64,000 nt of DNA from Anaerotruncus colihominis (GCF_010206195.1 NZ_VIQT01000002.1:119593-183592); one strand, 5' to 3'; numbered from the stretch's first letter, positions 40,759 through 49,492 are shown. Program-made: numbers and translations. Notes: generated from the sequence alone by a model not told the origin.

Positions 40759-41658
40759 ATGCAGGAAAGCAGATTATTTAGAATTGTGTACTATCTTTTA
40801 CAGAACGGAAAGGCAACCGCCCCCGAACTTGCTCAAAAATTTGAAGTATCAATCAGAACCATTTACAGAGATATTGACTCCATAAGCAGTGCGGGAATCC
40901 CTATTTATGCAACACAGGGAAAAGGGGGAGGTATTTCTATCCGAAACGATTATACGCTGGATAAATCTTTGTTTTCTGAACAAGAACAGGAACAAATGCT
41001 AACAGCACTGCAAGGAATGGTTGCGACCACAGAAGAAAACTCTAATGAATTGCTCACAAAGTTAAGCGGTTTATTTCAGATAAAATCTACAAATTGGATT
41101 GAAGTTGATTTTTCAGACTGGGCGCATCGTACCCCACAGCAAGATACATTTAATATCATCAAAGAATCCATTTTCCAAAAGAGAGTTATTTCCTTTTGCT
41201 ATTTTAGTGGAAAAGGAAATAAGGAGAAAAGAAATGTAAGACCTATTCGGTTAGTATTCAAGAGCAAAAGCTGGTATTTATATTCTTTTTGCCTATTAAG
41301 AAATGATTACCGCTTTTTCAAGTTGACGAGAATAAAAGAGCTTGAAATGCTGTCTGAAACTTTTACGCAAGACTTTACACCGGCTAAAATCGAAAAACAA
41401 ATACAAGTTGAAAATACGGTTGCTGTCAAGTTGAAATTTGACAGGCAAGCAGCCTTTCGTGTTTATGATGAATTTACAGATAACATAACAGAAGATTCAC
41501 AGGGAAATTTATATGTCCAAATAGATTTACCCGACAATGAGGTTCTGTATTCTTATGTGATGTCTTTTTCGGATAGCGTTGAGATAATAGAACCACAGTC
41601 TATACGGGAGCAGATGAAAAAAAGATTACAGAAAATGCAGGAAAAATATAGAACATGA
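40759..41658 (+). CDS. WYL-domain (YafY-like) transcriptional regulator
   Basis: A 299-aa regulator. Residues 1-60 form a DeoR/HTH_11-type winged helix (LFRIVYYLLQNGKATAPELAQKFEVSIRTIYRDIDSISSAGIPI, here cut into parts), followed by the WYL domain (VISFCYFSGKGN, RPIRLVFKSKSWYLYSFCLL, RFFKLTRIKEL) and a WCX-type C-terminal domain. ATG 40759 is eight bases from GGGAGG and is better spaced than ATG 40753. It is AT-rich and paired with a GyrI-like gene 53 bp downstream; the same pairing occurs at 61.3-62.7 kb. Confidence 0.9.
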   Translation: MQESRLFRIVYYLLQNGKATAPELAQKFEVSIRTIYRDIDSISSAGIPIYATQGKGGGISIRNDYTLDKSLFSEQEQEQMLTALQGMVATTEENSNELLTKLSGLFQIKSTNWIEVDFSDWAHRTPQQDTFNIIKESIFQKRVISFCYFSGKGNKEKRNVRPIRLVFKSKSWYLYSFCLLRNDYRFFKLTRIKELEMLSETFTQDFTPAKIEKQIQVENTVAVKLKFDRQAAFRVYDEFTDNITEDSQGNLYVQIDLPDNEVLYSYVMSFSDSVEIIEPQSIREQMKKRLQKMQEKYRT

Positions 41659-41710
41659 CATTAGGTGTCGGGTTATGTTTGATACACTGTTTCCATAAGG
41701 AGGTGCTGAT

Positions 41711-42340
41711 ATGAAATTTGAATGGAGAAAGCACGAAAAAGCTCTGTATGGAGCAAAAAGTATACCTGCTTTGGTAGATATACCCACACAAAATTTTATT
41801 ATGATTAAGGGAAGCGGAAATCCTAACGACACGGATTTTTCAGATAAGGTAGGTGCTCTCTTTTCATTAGCGTATGCTATTAAAATGGGTTATAAATCTA
41901 CTGCAACTAAAAATATTTTATCAAATGAAATCCACGACTTTACAGTTTATCCTTTAGAGGGTATCTGGAAACAGAAAAACGTTGATACGGAATCTGCTGC
42001 GGGTAAACTCATAAAAGAAAATTTGGAATACACCATTATGATACGTCAGCCGGACTTTATCACAGCGGAAATGGTATGTGCTGCATTGGAAAGGGTTAAA
42101 ATTAAAAAGCCAAACCGACTGTATGAAGAAATTGTTTTTGATACGATACATGACGGAAAATGTGTTGAAATTCTGCATATTGGCTCATATGACAATGAAC
42201 CATTCTCTTTTGAGCAAATGGATAGATTTGCAAAAGAAAATGGCTTGCAACGGATAACAGATTATCACAGAGAAATCTATTTGACTAATAGAACAAAAGA
42301 GGATAAGCTCAAAACAATTTTGAGGTATAAGGTAAATTAG
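41711..42340 (+). CDS. GyrI-like small-molecule-binding protein
   Basis: A 209-aa protein of the GyrI-like (AraC effector-binding) fold. Typical text: IPTQNFIMIKGSGNPND, LFSLAYAIKMGYKS, DFTVYPLEGIW, YTIMIRQPDFI and CVEILHIGSYDNEPFSFEQM. There is no DNA-binding domain. Stand-alone GyrI-like proteins bind or break down small hydrophobic ligands; here it probably acts with the upstream WYL regulator. RBS AAGGAGG precedes the ATG. Confidence 0.85.
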   Translation: MKFEWRKHEKALYGAKSIPALVDIPTQNFIMIKGSGNPNDTDFSDKVGALFSLAYAIKMGYKSTATKNILSNEIHDFTVYPLEGIWKQKNVDTESAAGKLIKENLEYTIMIRQPDFITAEMVCAALERVKIKKPNRLYEEIVFDTIHDGKCVEILHIGSYDNEPFSFEQMDRFAKENGLQRITDYHREIYLTNRTKEDKLKTILRYKVN

Positions 42341-42505
42341 TAAACAGTAAATCCGTTGAGCCAATAAGACTATAAGGCCATACTTGACAGTAGTTTTGGG
42401 GTTTGCAATCAAGGGGCGGCGACTTAAAATGTTGTTGCCCCTCTGAATTAAAATTGCAACTCTCAACCATGTACTGCCCTATGTGAGAGAAAGGGGGAAT
42501 CATTT
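42341..42505. other. Gene-free joint with a hairpin
   Basis: A GC-rich imperfect hairpin (AGGGGCGGCGAC against GTTGTTGCCCCT, about 42410-42443) lies in this short gap. It marks a change from AT-rich to GC-rich DNA. Confidence 0.3.
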
Positions 42506-42858
42506 ATGCCTTACACAGAAGCATACAAGGAGCATATCGAATACACATTTAACGCTTTTTGCAGAGTTGTCATTCGTTACGCTGCTATCAACGCATGGCG
42601 TGACAGGGATAAGCGGCGGCAAAGGGAAATATCTTTTGAATACCTCACCGAAGAAAAATTTTATCCATCTGTACATCAGACACCTATTTCATAGACCCTT
42701 ACAAGCAATACCCGATTACGATATGCGGTCAGAGGGTTATCCTTACGAACGGGGAGCAGGAAATCGGGGAATTATACGGACGCTGCCGGAGTACAGCATG
42801 ACATCACATACACAGTGCCTTGCAAATGCTGCATGAGGAAATGGAGGTGCTTTTCCGT
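42506..42858 (+). pseudogene. Tn916-type sigma factor gene, broken
   Basis: The frame starts MPYTEAYKEHIEYTFNAF and RRQREISFEYLTEEKFYP, the N-terminus of the small sigma-like protein of Tn916/CTn elements, then stops after 62 codons. Downstream, out of frame, the C-terminal piece EIGELYGRCRSTA and MLHEEMEVLFREES can still be read (42,750-42,858). A central deletion plus frameshifts have removed the HTH core. Confidence 0.7.
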
Positions 42859-43081
42859 GAGGAATCCTAAACTTGTGCCGTATGAAACCATTATCCAAGC
42901 AACCAGCGGAGAGCCGGAAGCCGTGGACGAGGTTTTACGGCATTATGGCAAACGAATCCGGTTTGCTTCCCTTGAAAACGGACAGGTCAACAGGGACACC
43001 GAGGACAACATCAAACGGCGGCTTATCGCTGCCCTGTTACAGTTCCGCTTTGATGAACAGCCATACAAAAAAACTGAATAA
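42857..43081 (+). CDS. HTH_16-type small regulator (Tn916 orf8-like)
   Basis: A 74-aa protein starting at GTG 42857, which follows GGAGG by nine bases and overlaps the old sigma stop (GTGAGG). The sequence LVPYETIIQATSGEPEAVDEVLRHYGKRI and TEDNIKRRLIAALLQFRFDE is that of the small helix-turn-helix proteins next to the sigma gene in Tn916-like elements. Probably intact, though its partner is broken. Confidence 0.75.
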   Translation: MRNPKLVPYETIIQATSGEPEAVDEVLRHYGKRIRFASLENGQVNRDTEDNIKRRLIAALLQFRFDEQPYKKTE

Positions 43082-43110
43082 CCGCCGCCCATCACAGCGG
43101 CACACCAAGA

Positions 43111-43143
43111 CAGGAAATCAAGAAAAAGATTTCCTGTTTTTTT
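43111..43143 (+). terminator. Terminator after the HTH_16 gene
   Basis: CAGGAAATC (43111-43119) pairs with GATTTCCTG (43128-43136), followed by seven T. Confidence 0.85.
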
Positions 43144-43674
43144 GCGCTCATTTTTGGCATTTTCAAAAATTGCCAGTATTGCGCCGCGCAAAGGGGGATT
43201 AGAAAAAATCTTCTCTCCCGTTTGGCAAATCCGCAAGCTGTCCGTGAAGGGCGGGCAAAGAGAAAATTTGTCTTGTTTGTTTGGCAGTTTTCAATTTTCG
43301 GTGGTGTGGGAAATGAAAGGAAAATGAAGAAATTTCCCCAAATCTCCGTCATTTTTGCTTTGCGTGGTGTTGTAGGTATTAGGGGGAGAAATGTTTCCGC
43401 AGCTTTGGCAGAATCTCCGCCCCTTCCGTCGAGGGTATCAGAAAATTCCATGAGAAATTTTCGCCGGAACGCAACAAACCAGCCCAGGAAAGCTGGATAG
43501 TAAGTGAAGATACCACACAGCGCAGTTTCTTAGAGCAAGATTCTACCACAGTACCAAATTTCGCTAATCGCTCATTTTGTCCTGCGGGAATCTTGTTGGG
43601 GTTGCCACCCCAAGCCCGCCTTTTGCGGCCCCAGCCGCTTGAAAAAATCCACCCACGAAAGGAGGTTCACAGCC
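43144..43674. other. Noncoding region with candidate oriT
   Basis: About 530 bp without a supportable gene. Near its end is the perfect dyad TTGGGGT-TGCC-ACCCCAA (43596-43613), followed by AAGCCCGCCTTTTGCGG. Position 60-80 bp upstream of mobC and relaxase genes fits an oriT for the ICE-2 relaxase. Confidence 0.5.
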
Positions 43675-44070
43675 ATGAAGAAATATAACACGCCCCACCG
43701 CCGCCGGGTAATCAAGACACGCTTGAGCGAGGAAGAATATGCAGAGTTTTCCGAGCGTGTCACCCTCTGCAAAATGAGCCAAGCCGAGTTTATCCGGCAA
43801 GCCCTTATCAAGTCAAGCATACGTCCGGTTATCACCGTTTCCCCGGTCAATGATGAATTGCTGTTTGTCGTTGGGAAACTCACAGCCGAGTATGGGAAAA
43901 TCGGCGGCAACTTGAACCAGATTGCCCGCTGCCTGAATGAGTACGGCGCACCTTATAACGCCCTCTCCCAAGAAGTGCGAGCCGCCACCGCCGAGCTTGC
44001 CGCCTTGAAGTTTGAAGTCTTGCAGAAAGTAGGTGAAGCCGTTGGCAACATTCAAACATATCAGCTCTAA
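43675..44070 (+). CDS. mobC: MobC relaxosome protein
   Basis: A 131-aa accessory protein that opens the DNA at oriT for the relaxase. It has the ribbon-helix-helix start (RRRVIKTRLSEEEYAEFSERV, given here in part), LCKMSQAEFIRQALI, and the MobC signature GGNLNQIARCLNEYG, plus a C-terminal helix. The start is ATG 43675 after AAAGGAGG. It overlaps the relaxase gene. Confidence 0.9.
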   Translation: MKKYNTPHRRRVIKTRLSEEEYAEFSERVTLCKMSQAEFIRQALIKSSIRPVITVSPVNDELLFVVGKLTAEYGKIGGNLNQIARCLNEYGAPYNALSQEVRAATAELAALKFEVLQKVGEAVGNIQTYQL

Positions 44071-45175
44071 AAATGCCGACTATGGAGCTGCCGAGCATTA
44101 CCTAACTTTTGAGCATGACGAGTTTACCATGAAGCCCACTCTTGATAAAAATGGGCGGCTTCTCCCCCGTGATGATTACCGCATATCTTCCCTTAATTGT
44201 GGTGATGAGGATTTCGCCATAGCGTGTATGCGTTCCAATCTGAAATACGGCAAGAACCAGAAGCGGGAGGACGTAAAGAGCCACCATTACATTATCAGTT
44301 TTGACCCCCGTGACGCACCCGACAACGGCTTGACGGTTGACCGGGCGCAAGCGTTGGGCGAGCAGTTCTGTAAAGAGCATTTCCCCGGACACCAAGCCCT
44401 TGTATGCACCCACCCGGACGGGCATAACCACAGCGGCAACATTCATGTGCATATCATAATCAATTCTTTGCGGATTGCGGAAGTACCCTTGCTGCCCTAC
44501 ATGGAAAGACCAGCGGACACAAGGGAGGGCTGCAAGCACCGCTGTACGGACGCAGCTATGGAGTATTTCAAAGCGGAAGTCATGGAGATGTGCCACCGGG
44601 AAAACCTCTATCAGATTGATTTGTTGAACGGGAGCAAGAACCATGCCTTTGTCTGCGAGCATACAGAGGTGGATCAGTCCGCTGCCTGCCACGGTCTGCG
44701 GATTGCCGAAAAGGACTTGGAAACAATGCTCTATGAGATTATTTCCAGGCAGGCGCAGGTGATTTTGAACGTGGAGAACATTTCAAATGCCAGCCTGCTG
44801 GACGCGAAGATTGCAAAGCAGACAGAGTACGGCCAGCGCGTGGAAAGCTGCCTTGACCGGAAACGGGTACTATATGAGCAGGTCTTACTGAAAGAAATCA
44901 GCATGGAGGAATACAAGGCACAGAAAGCCGGTGTTGATACGGAACTGGAACGTCTGCGGAAAGTCCACAACGCGCTCACCGCTGAAATCTCCCAGGCGAA
45001 AATGGATGCCAAAGCAAAAAACGCCAGACTGGAACTGGCGCAGGAAATTTCAGCCGCCAGCGGATTGAGTACCTCCCTGGCTGACGCACTGATTGAACGT
45101 GTGGATATTTACCCCGGAAATCAGGTTGATATTGTCTGGAAGATGAAAGACTTTTGTATGGAGGGAATGGGATGA
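44042..45175 (+). pseudogene. In-frame chimera: MobP-type relaxase joined to serine recombinase tail
   Basis: The frame starts at TTG 44042 (product MATFKHISSKNADYGAAEHY, the family start). Residues 1-200 are a relaxase with HHYIISFDPRD, the HUH-type histidines HNHSGNIHVHIIINS, and DLLNGSKN. From about residue 201 (near 44,640) the sequence changes to the C-terminal region of a large serine recombinase: HGLRIAEKDLETMLYEIISRQ, CLDRKRVLYEQVLLKEISMEEYK and DALIERVDIYPGNQVDIVWKMKDFC. The relaxase has lost its C-terminal half and the recombinase its catalytic part. A deletion at the right end of ICE-2 explains this. It is the second such in-frame fusion in the window; a mis-assembly should be excluded. 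Confidence 0.75.
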
Positions 45176-45348
45176 GGGCAAAAAAGACTTGGTTATACTG
45201 CCGTGTTGCCCACAGTGGGTCGGACAGCGTGGAGATACTGGCAGCACAGCAACGCAGGCTGGAAGCCTATGCAAAGGCGCATGACCTTAGCATGACAACA
45301 TATTCTTTCAGCCCCATTGGCAGCCCTCCTTATACCGCAGGCGGATGA
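45172..45348 (+). pseudogene. Second serine recombinase, N-terminal fragment
   Basis: ATG 45172 overlaps the stop of the chimera. The text KKTWLYCRVAHSGSDSVEILAAQQRRLEAYAKAHDL is the start of a resolvase catalytic domain (the nucleophile Ser in RVAHSGS), then the frame stops at 59 codons. Tandem, overlapping serine recombinases are typical at the end of such ICEs. Sequence to about 45,480 still has out-of-frame traces. Confidence 0.65.
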
Positions 45349-45491
45349 TATCTCTACCAGCTGTTCTGACCGCCCCATGGCAGCGGCCAAAACAGCTTCC
45401 AGAGATGGGGCAGGCTTTATAGCCGTAGCCCCATCAACTGCTGATAGGTGTGAATACTACATAGTAAAAAGCCATCTTGAGTCGTGTAACC

Positions 45492-45713
45492 TCAAGACGG
45501 CTTTCGCTCTATATCGTCTGGAATGTATTCCGCAATATCTTCTAATTTGCAGGATAGAAGGGTGCACAATTTATTCAGCGTTTTGGTTTCCATATTGTCA
45601 TTGGCCCGAAGCCGCCGGATGGTTTTGCTGTCAAGGCCGCATTTTTCCCGCAACTGGTAAGTAGAAACTTTTCGCTCTGCCATGACTTGCCATAACCGGT
45701 CAAATACGATCAT
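45492..45713 (-). CDS. Cro/CI-type HTH regulator
   Basis: A 73-aa regulator starting at ATG 45713 (MIVFDRLWQVMAERKVS), with AAAGGGG upstream. The HTH is RKVSTYQLREKCGLDSKTIRRLRANDNMETKTLNKLCTLLSCKLEDIAEYI (seen in parts), a minimal Cro-like domain. It is divergent from the SLOG gene, and the 107-bp space between them holds two copies of an operator-like word over the promoters, so it probably represses both. Confidence 0.8.
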   Translation of the reverse strand: MIVFDRLWQVMAERKVSTYQLREKCGLDSKTIRRLRANDNMETKTLNKLCTLLSCKLEDIAEYIPDDIERKPS

Positions 45714-45730
45714 TTTACCATCCCCTTTGG

Positions 45731-45786
45731 TTGACAACCAATAGTATGGGGGTTATAATCCTCTTTATTAAGGGGATATAATCCCC
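45731..45786. promoter_or_regulatory. Divergent promoter region with twin operators
   Basis: On the plus strand TTGACA (45731-45736) and TATAAT (45754-45759) are 17 bp apart. The word GGGGTTATAATCCTC (45749-45763) covers that -10, and GGGGATATAATCCCC (45772-45786) is a second near-palindromic copy 23 bp away. Confidence 0.7.
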
Positions 45787-45820
45787 ATATCAAAAAAATT
45801 GTAAGGGGAGTGGTCAATGG

Positions 45821-46342
45821 ATGAGTGGGAAGTTTTGCGCCTTTACCGGTCACAGGCCGTCTAAGTTCCCATGGAAGTATAACGAAACGGATAGCCGATG
45901 TGTAGCGCTGAAAACAATATTGGACCGTGAAATAGAAAAGCTGATCCATGCGGGTGTGACCGATTTTTTCTCCGGTATGGCGGAAGGGGTGGACCAATGG
46001 GCCGCCGCCACTGTTCTTGCCCAGCGCGTCAAAAACCCGGCGCTAAGCCTACACTGTATCCTGCCATGGAATGGGCAGGAGAAAGGGTGGGGCCAATCGG
46101 CACAGAAGCGCTATCAAGGGATATTGCGGCAAGCGGATACCGTGACATATGTCGCGCAGGAATATCAAGAAGATTGCCTGCGAAAGCGCAATCACTACCT
46201 GGTGGATGTTACTTCTATCCTTCTTGCAGTTTATGGTGGAGAGTGGCGGGGAGGTACGGCAGCTACGATACAGTATGCCAAAAGAATGGGGCGGGAGATT
46301 CGAATCATCGACCCTTCCACTTTGGATGTTTACCCGTTTTAG
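45821..46342 (+). CDS. SLOG-family nucleotide-sensing protein (DUF1273/YspA-like)
   Basis: A 173-aa protein of the SLOG superfamily. It starts FCAFTGHRPSKFPWKY, the DUF1273 hallmark, and contains the Rossmann-type VTDFFSGMAEGVDQWAA motif, ILPWNGQE, DTVTYVAQEYQEDCLRKRNHYLVD and a final GGTAATIQYAKRMG loop that could bind a nucleotide. Members are proposed to sense nucleotide-derived ligands, often near toxin or phage-related genes; its precise role is unknown. ATG 45821 follows AAGGGGAGTGG. It is divergent from a Cro-like regulator. Confidence 0.8.
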   Translation: MSGKFCAFTGHRPSKFPWKYNETDSRCVALKTILDREIEKLIHAGVTDFFSGMAEGVDQWAAATVLAQRVKNPALSLHCILPWNGQEKGWGQSAQKRYQGILRQADTVTYVAQEYQEDCLRKRNHYLVDVTSILLAVYGGEWRGGTAATIQYAKRMGREIRIIDPSTLDVYPF

Positions 46343-46770
46343 GCGATCGAAGGCCGACACGCTGTTTCCGGTTGGAAGTGCTTCACCTGTTCCTGGTAAA
46401 ACTCCACCTCCCGGCGCATGGCGATATGGGCAGGACCTCCATATAGACGAGGAAAAGGCCGGTCAGCCCTTCCACCTCTTTGCAGGTGGCGCAGCGTTTG
46501 TAGAGGCCAAAGAGTTTCTCCGTCTTTTGACAGTAGTCCCCGGGGTCCACCAGGCTGTCCACAGCCAGGTTGTCATACCCCATCTGGTTGGTCTGCCGGT
46601 CCATCCAGAGGTTGGCCAGCTTGACATACTGGTTGGTGGTTTCTCCCAATTCCTCTTTCACCAGTTCCCGGCTGATAATCTGGGGGGATTTCTCGTTGTC
46701 CCGGCAGTAGATTTTAAAGATGCGGCTGTTCTGTGCTCTCCATTGATATATTATAAGCATTAGGTGTTAC
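46343..46770 (-). pseudogene. Unidentified gene remnant with frameshift
   Basis: On the minus strand a frame of about 125 codons (FKIYCRDNEKSPQIISREL, YVKLANLWMDRQTNQMGYDNLAVDSL) shifts frame near 46,440 and continues as AMRREVEFYQEQVKHFQPE to a stop near 46,340. The homogenous coding look in two frames marks a decayed gene. I do not recognise it. Confidence 0.5.
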
Positions 46771-46774
46771 TGCA

Positions 46775-47113
46775 ATGAAAGAAAAAAAGCCCCAAAATAT
46801 AAACATGGGCCAACGTTTCCGAGATACAAGAGAATCTAAAAAGTGGACTCGAGAACAATTGGCGGAGTATATGGACTTATCTGTTCAGTTTATTACAGAT
46901 TTTGAGCTGGGTAACTCGGGAATCCGCCTTGATCGTTTTGCCGCCCTTTGCCAGCTCTTGAATGTTAATGCTCACACTGCTTTATTTGGTGATGTTGAGA
47001 AACTTCCCCTATTATGCAATCTGGAAACTATGTTGGCTAATCGTGATGAGAAGGATGTCCAGCGTGTAGTTGCTATGCTCGAGGCCATTGTTATTGCGTA
47101 CTTCTACAAGTAG
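46775..47113 (+). CDS. Xre-family regulator
   Basis: A 112-aa protein with a clear Xre HTH: MGQRFRDTRESKKWTREQLAEYMDLS, FITDFELGNSGIRLDRFAALCQLLNVN (residues about 10-65), followed by a C-terminal helical region (NLETMLANRDEKDVQRVVAMLEAIV) that may dimerise. It stands alone among remnants. No strong Shine-Dalgarno is visible directly before ATG 46775. Confidence 0.75.
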   Translation: MKEKKPQNINMGQRFRDTRESKKWTREQLAEYMDLSVQFITDFELGNSGIRLDRFAALCQLLNVNAHTALFGDVEKLPLLCNLETMLANRDEKDVQRVVAMLEAIVIAYFYK

Positions 47114-47248
47114 GACAGATACTATTTATTATTAGAATAGCCCTTGTGCTATTATGTAATGGTTTTGTTCTGTGATTTTTCTGTGATAGACCTGGACCCT
47201 CTTTTTTCCAGAGAATATAGATTAAAGCCAGAAATACTCCAAGTACAA

Positions 47249-47286
47249 AAAACCTCCCACGCCAGACGGTGTGGGAGGTTTTTTTA
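47249..47286 (+). terminator. Terminator after the Xre gene
   Basis: CCTCCCAC (47253-47260) pairs with GTGGGAGG (47271-47278), followed by TTTTTTT. Confidence 0.85.
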
Positions 47287-47430
47287 GTCACCGCTCCGAC
47301 TTCTATTCTCTATTGATCCCATTTCTCTGGCGCCAAGCCAAGGAAAAAATGGGCTATCTCCAGAAAATATTGTCTGCCTTTGCCAAGTGCTTAATTATGA
47401 ATATTCTCTATTTTTATGATGGGTAGAGCA

Positions 47431-47765
47431 TTAGAGGGAATCCTCGATAGAAAGTTTTCCTTCCCGGCTATTATACTCCTTCAAGCGGCAGGACAGCTCC
47501 TGACCAGGGTGATATTCGTTTCGCAGGTCGGCGATAGCGGTCCAACTAAGGTCCCGCTGAGAGAGTAAAACATCATATCCGCTGCACCCCGCGGGAAAGC
47601 TGGAAGCGGTTTAAGAGGAAAGCAGGCCACCTTTGCCTCCAAAGATAACGCCATATATTTTGATTCGGTAAAGAGCCAGCGGGGCATTTGCAGATGGTAG
47701 AAGGAAACGATGTCGCCTTGTTTCATCAGTGGGAAACCTGGGTGGATCATGTTCTCTGCCTTCAT
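47431..47765 (-). pseudogene. RepA_N fragment joined to another gene's tail
   Basis: On the minus strand FYHLQMPRWLFTESKYMALSLEAKV is a RepA_N start; after a small deletion near 47,630 the match continues in another frame as FLLNRFQLSRG. Beyond about 47,575 a different gene end is read (RDLSWTAIADLRNEYHPGQ to a TAA at 47,431). At least one deletion has joined the two. Confidence 0.65.
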
Positions 47766-47798
47766 GGAAATCGACCATCCTTTCTGTTTTGATACTAA

Positions 47799-48113
47799 TC
47801 ACCGACTAAAAGTCGGTGATACGCACGCTCCGCGTGCTGGCGTTGCTTCGCACCGCCCCGTCTCATTCCTTTTTGGTGGCTGGCGTTGCTCCTGTCGTGG
47901 TGGTACTGGCGGCGATGAACTTTTCCGTTGGGTTGTCCGCCGCTCCTTCATTTCCCAGACTTTTTCTTCCTCCAGCCTGCGCCATTCGGGGATATAATCG
48001 GTGATCCGCACCGGCTGAAGCTTCTCAAAGTCGGGCAGCTCCTCCGGAGTGATTTTGTAAAGCTGCAAGGGTTTATGCCCCCGGAACAGGACAATTTCCT
48101 GAGAGTTGTCCAT
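47799..48113 (-). pseudogene. C-terminal fragment of an ICE transfer protein
   Basis: The frame reads IVLFRGHKPLQLYKITPEEL and RITDYIPEWRRLEEEKVWEM before an unnatural tail. It resembles the end of a T4SS protein of these ICEs (VirD4-type by memory), joined out of frame to the VirB4 remnant at 48.1 kb. Confidence 0.45.
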
Positions 48114-48370
48114 CCAGGGCGATTTTCAGATAACTGGAAAAATAGAAGATGATATTCTGCTGTTCAATGGATGATTTCAGATAAAAGTTCACTGGCATGA
48201 TCTCCAGAATCTTCACATACCGGTCGTCCTTGGTAATGACGACTTTGTTCTGCACATCCAGCACCGGCAGCCAACCCTGGGTACTGTTGCGGTACTGGGC
48301 GGCGTGGGCCTGCTTGATCTGCTTACCGAAGATGATTTCTTTCAGTCCCATTACACAGACCTCCCGCGCT
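48090..48370 (-). pseudogene. VirB4 N-terminal fragment
   Basis: From MGLKEIIFGKQIKQAH (start near 48,352) the text WLPVLDVQNKVVITKDDRYVKILEIMPVNF matches the VirB4 N-domain, comparable to YLPIDRIEDRCIVTKGGRFIRIL in the intact protein at 4.8-8.0 kb. It breaks off after about 85 codons. Confidence 0.75.
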
Positions 48371-48650
48371 TTTTGCTCTCCGGGGGCGTCCCCCGGAAGG
48401 TGATGATTTTCCTTCCCCGTTTCCATCTCCACCAGGCAATCAGGAACCGGGAGAGGCTGTCATCCCCCAGGCCGATGAGGGCAAAACCCGCTGAGGGGAC
48501 CACCAAGGCCATGGTGATCACGATGTTTGTCGTGAGGGCGAAAGGCAGTAGCCGGAAACAGAAAAACAGGGTGGGCACAGCGAGGATGGCCGCCTCCACC
48601 ATGTTTCGGATGGGGAACAGAATGTTTACATCACCCGGAATGGGAAGGTC
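48351..48650 (-). pseudogene. PrgI-family membrane protein fragment
   Basis: NILFPIRNMVEAAILAVPTLFF, then IVITMALVVPSAGFALIGLGDDSLSRFLIAWWRWKRGR, is a PrgI/VirB3-like protein, stand-alone and overlapping the VirB4 start. Its 5' end is cut near 48,650, where an antitoxin remnant on the other strand begins. Confidence 0.75.
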
Positions 48651-48665
48651 GTTGCTCGGCTTACT

Positions 48666-48770
48666 TCACCTTTTCAAGACAAACTGGATATTGTAGATTC
48701 CCTCTACGGCAGTATTCCTGGAACGATAACACTGGAAGAAGCCAGGAATGAAAGGCTTAGTAAAATATGA
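48666..48770 (+). pseudogene. Antitoxin C-terminal fragment
   Basis: Thirty-four codons ending DSLYGSIPGTITLEEARNERLSKI, typical of the end of antitoxins that precede PIN toxins. Its TGA overlaps the toxin ATG. The N-terminal part is missing. Confidence 0.6.
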
Positions 48771-49033
48771 AAGTCTCAATTGATACCTGTATCGCCATTG
48801 ATTTTCTTCAAAAACGCGAGCCTTTCGCAGGGGATGCGCTCCGCATTTTCCGGGCGGCAGCCAGTGAACTGTTCGCAGGATATATCACCGCAAAATCGGC
48901 CACCGATATTTACTATATCGATCACAGGGGTACGCACAATAAAGCGGCATCCTGCAAAAAACTTCGTTCTCTGCTTACAATTGTGGGATTGGCGGACCGT
49001 GCGGCCATAGAGGTTCCAGGCATTGTCCTCTGA
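48767..49033 (+). pseudogene. PIN-domain toxin, truncated
   Basis: Codons 1-75 are a PIN ribonuclease (VSIDTCIAIDFLQKREPFAGDALRIF, TAKSATDIYYIDHR) with the first acidic residues; the C-terminal acidic cluster is lost where the sequence joins a different gene near 49,000. A VapC-like toxin is inferred. It should be inactive. Confidence 0.7.
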
Positions 49034-49390
49034 TCTTCCCGACTCCAAGCGGATTTCCTCGTAGTATCTGCCCAGCCGGCCGGAGTTGGGGGGTAACCGC
49101 CTTGTAGACGCTGCCAGAACGGGGGGACTGCCCCGAAGCGATCTCCCAGATGATGGCCTAGGCCGCAAAGACGCAAAGTACGGGTCGCTGTTGGAATAGC
49201 CGCCGCTGGCTGCGGAAATGGCTTCGGTATCCAGCCCCAGGATGGGGATAGGTTCTGAGGCGTCATCCCCTTGGGGCGTATTCTTGGTGACATACTGCCG
49301 CACCCCCTCCGGGGCATCCTCTGCATAAGCAATGCTGCCCATACTGAAAATCAGAATAGCAGCGGCCAGGATCGACAATGTTCGTTTCAT
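49034..49390 (-). pseudogene. Exported ICE protein, truncated at its 3' end
   Basis: A signal peptide (MKRTLSILAAAILIFSMGSIAYA) and EDAPEGVRQYVTKNTPQGDDASEPI start a secreted protein whose sequence runs into the toxin remnant after about 115 codons. Similar small exported proteins occur downstream of virB4 in clostridial ICEs. Not assigned. Confidence 0.5.
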
Positions 49391-49399
49391 CTTCGGCCC

Positions 49400-49492
49400 T
49401 CACTTTCTTACTGACCTGACGACGATGGCGGACGCCCCTGCAAGGAGTGCGGCGATAAGGGCCGCCCATTTTGCTTTGCGAAATTTTTTCAT
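49400..49492 (-). CDS. Small 30-aa membrane peptide
   Basis: ATG 49492 after AGGAGG encodes MKKFRKAKWAALIAALLAGA followed by a short basic end. It has one hydrophobic segment and lies 10 bases before the exported-protein remnant. It could be a real small ICE gene. Confidence 0.45.
   Translation of the reverse strand: MKKFRKAKWAALIAALLAGASAIVVRSVRK

Noticed and set aside
43142..43500. Short frames on both strands in the mobC upstream region
   Set aside because: No start signals, no known motif, and the region carries the oriT-like dyad.
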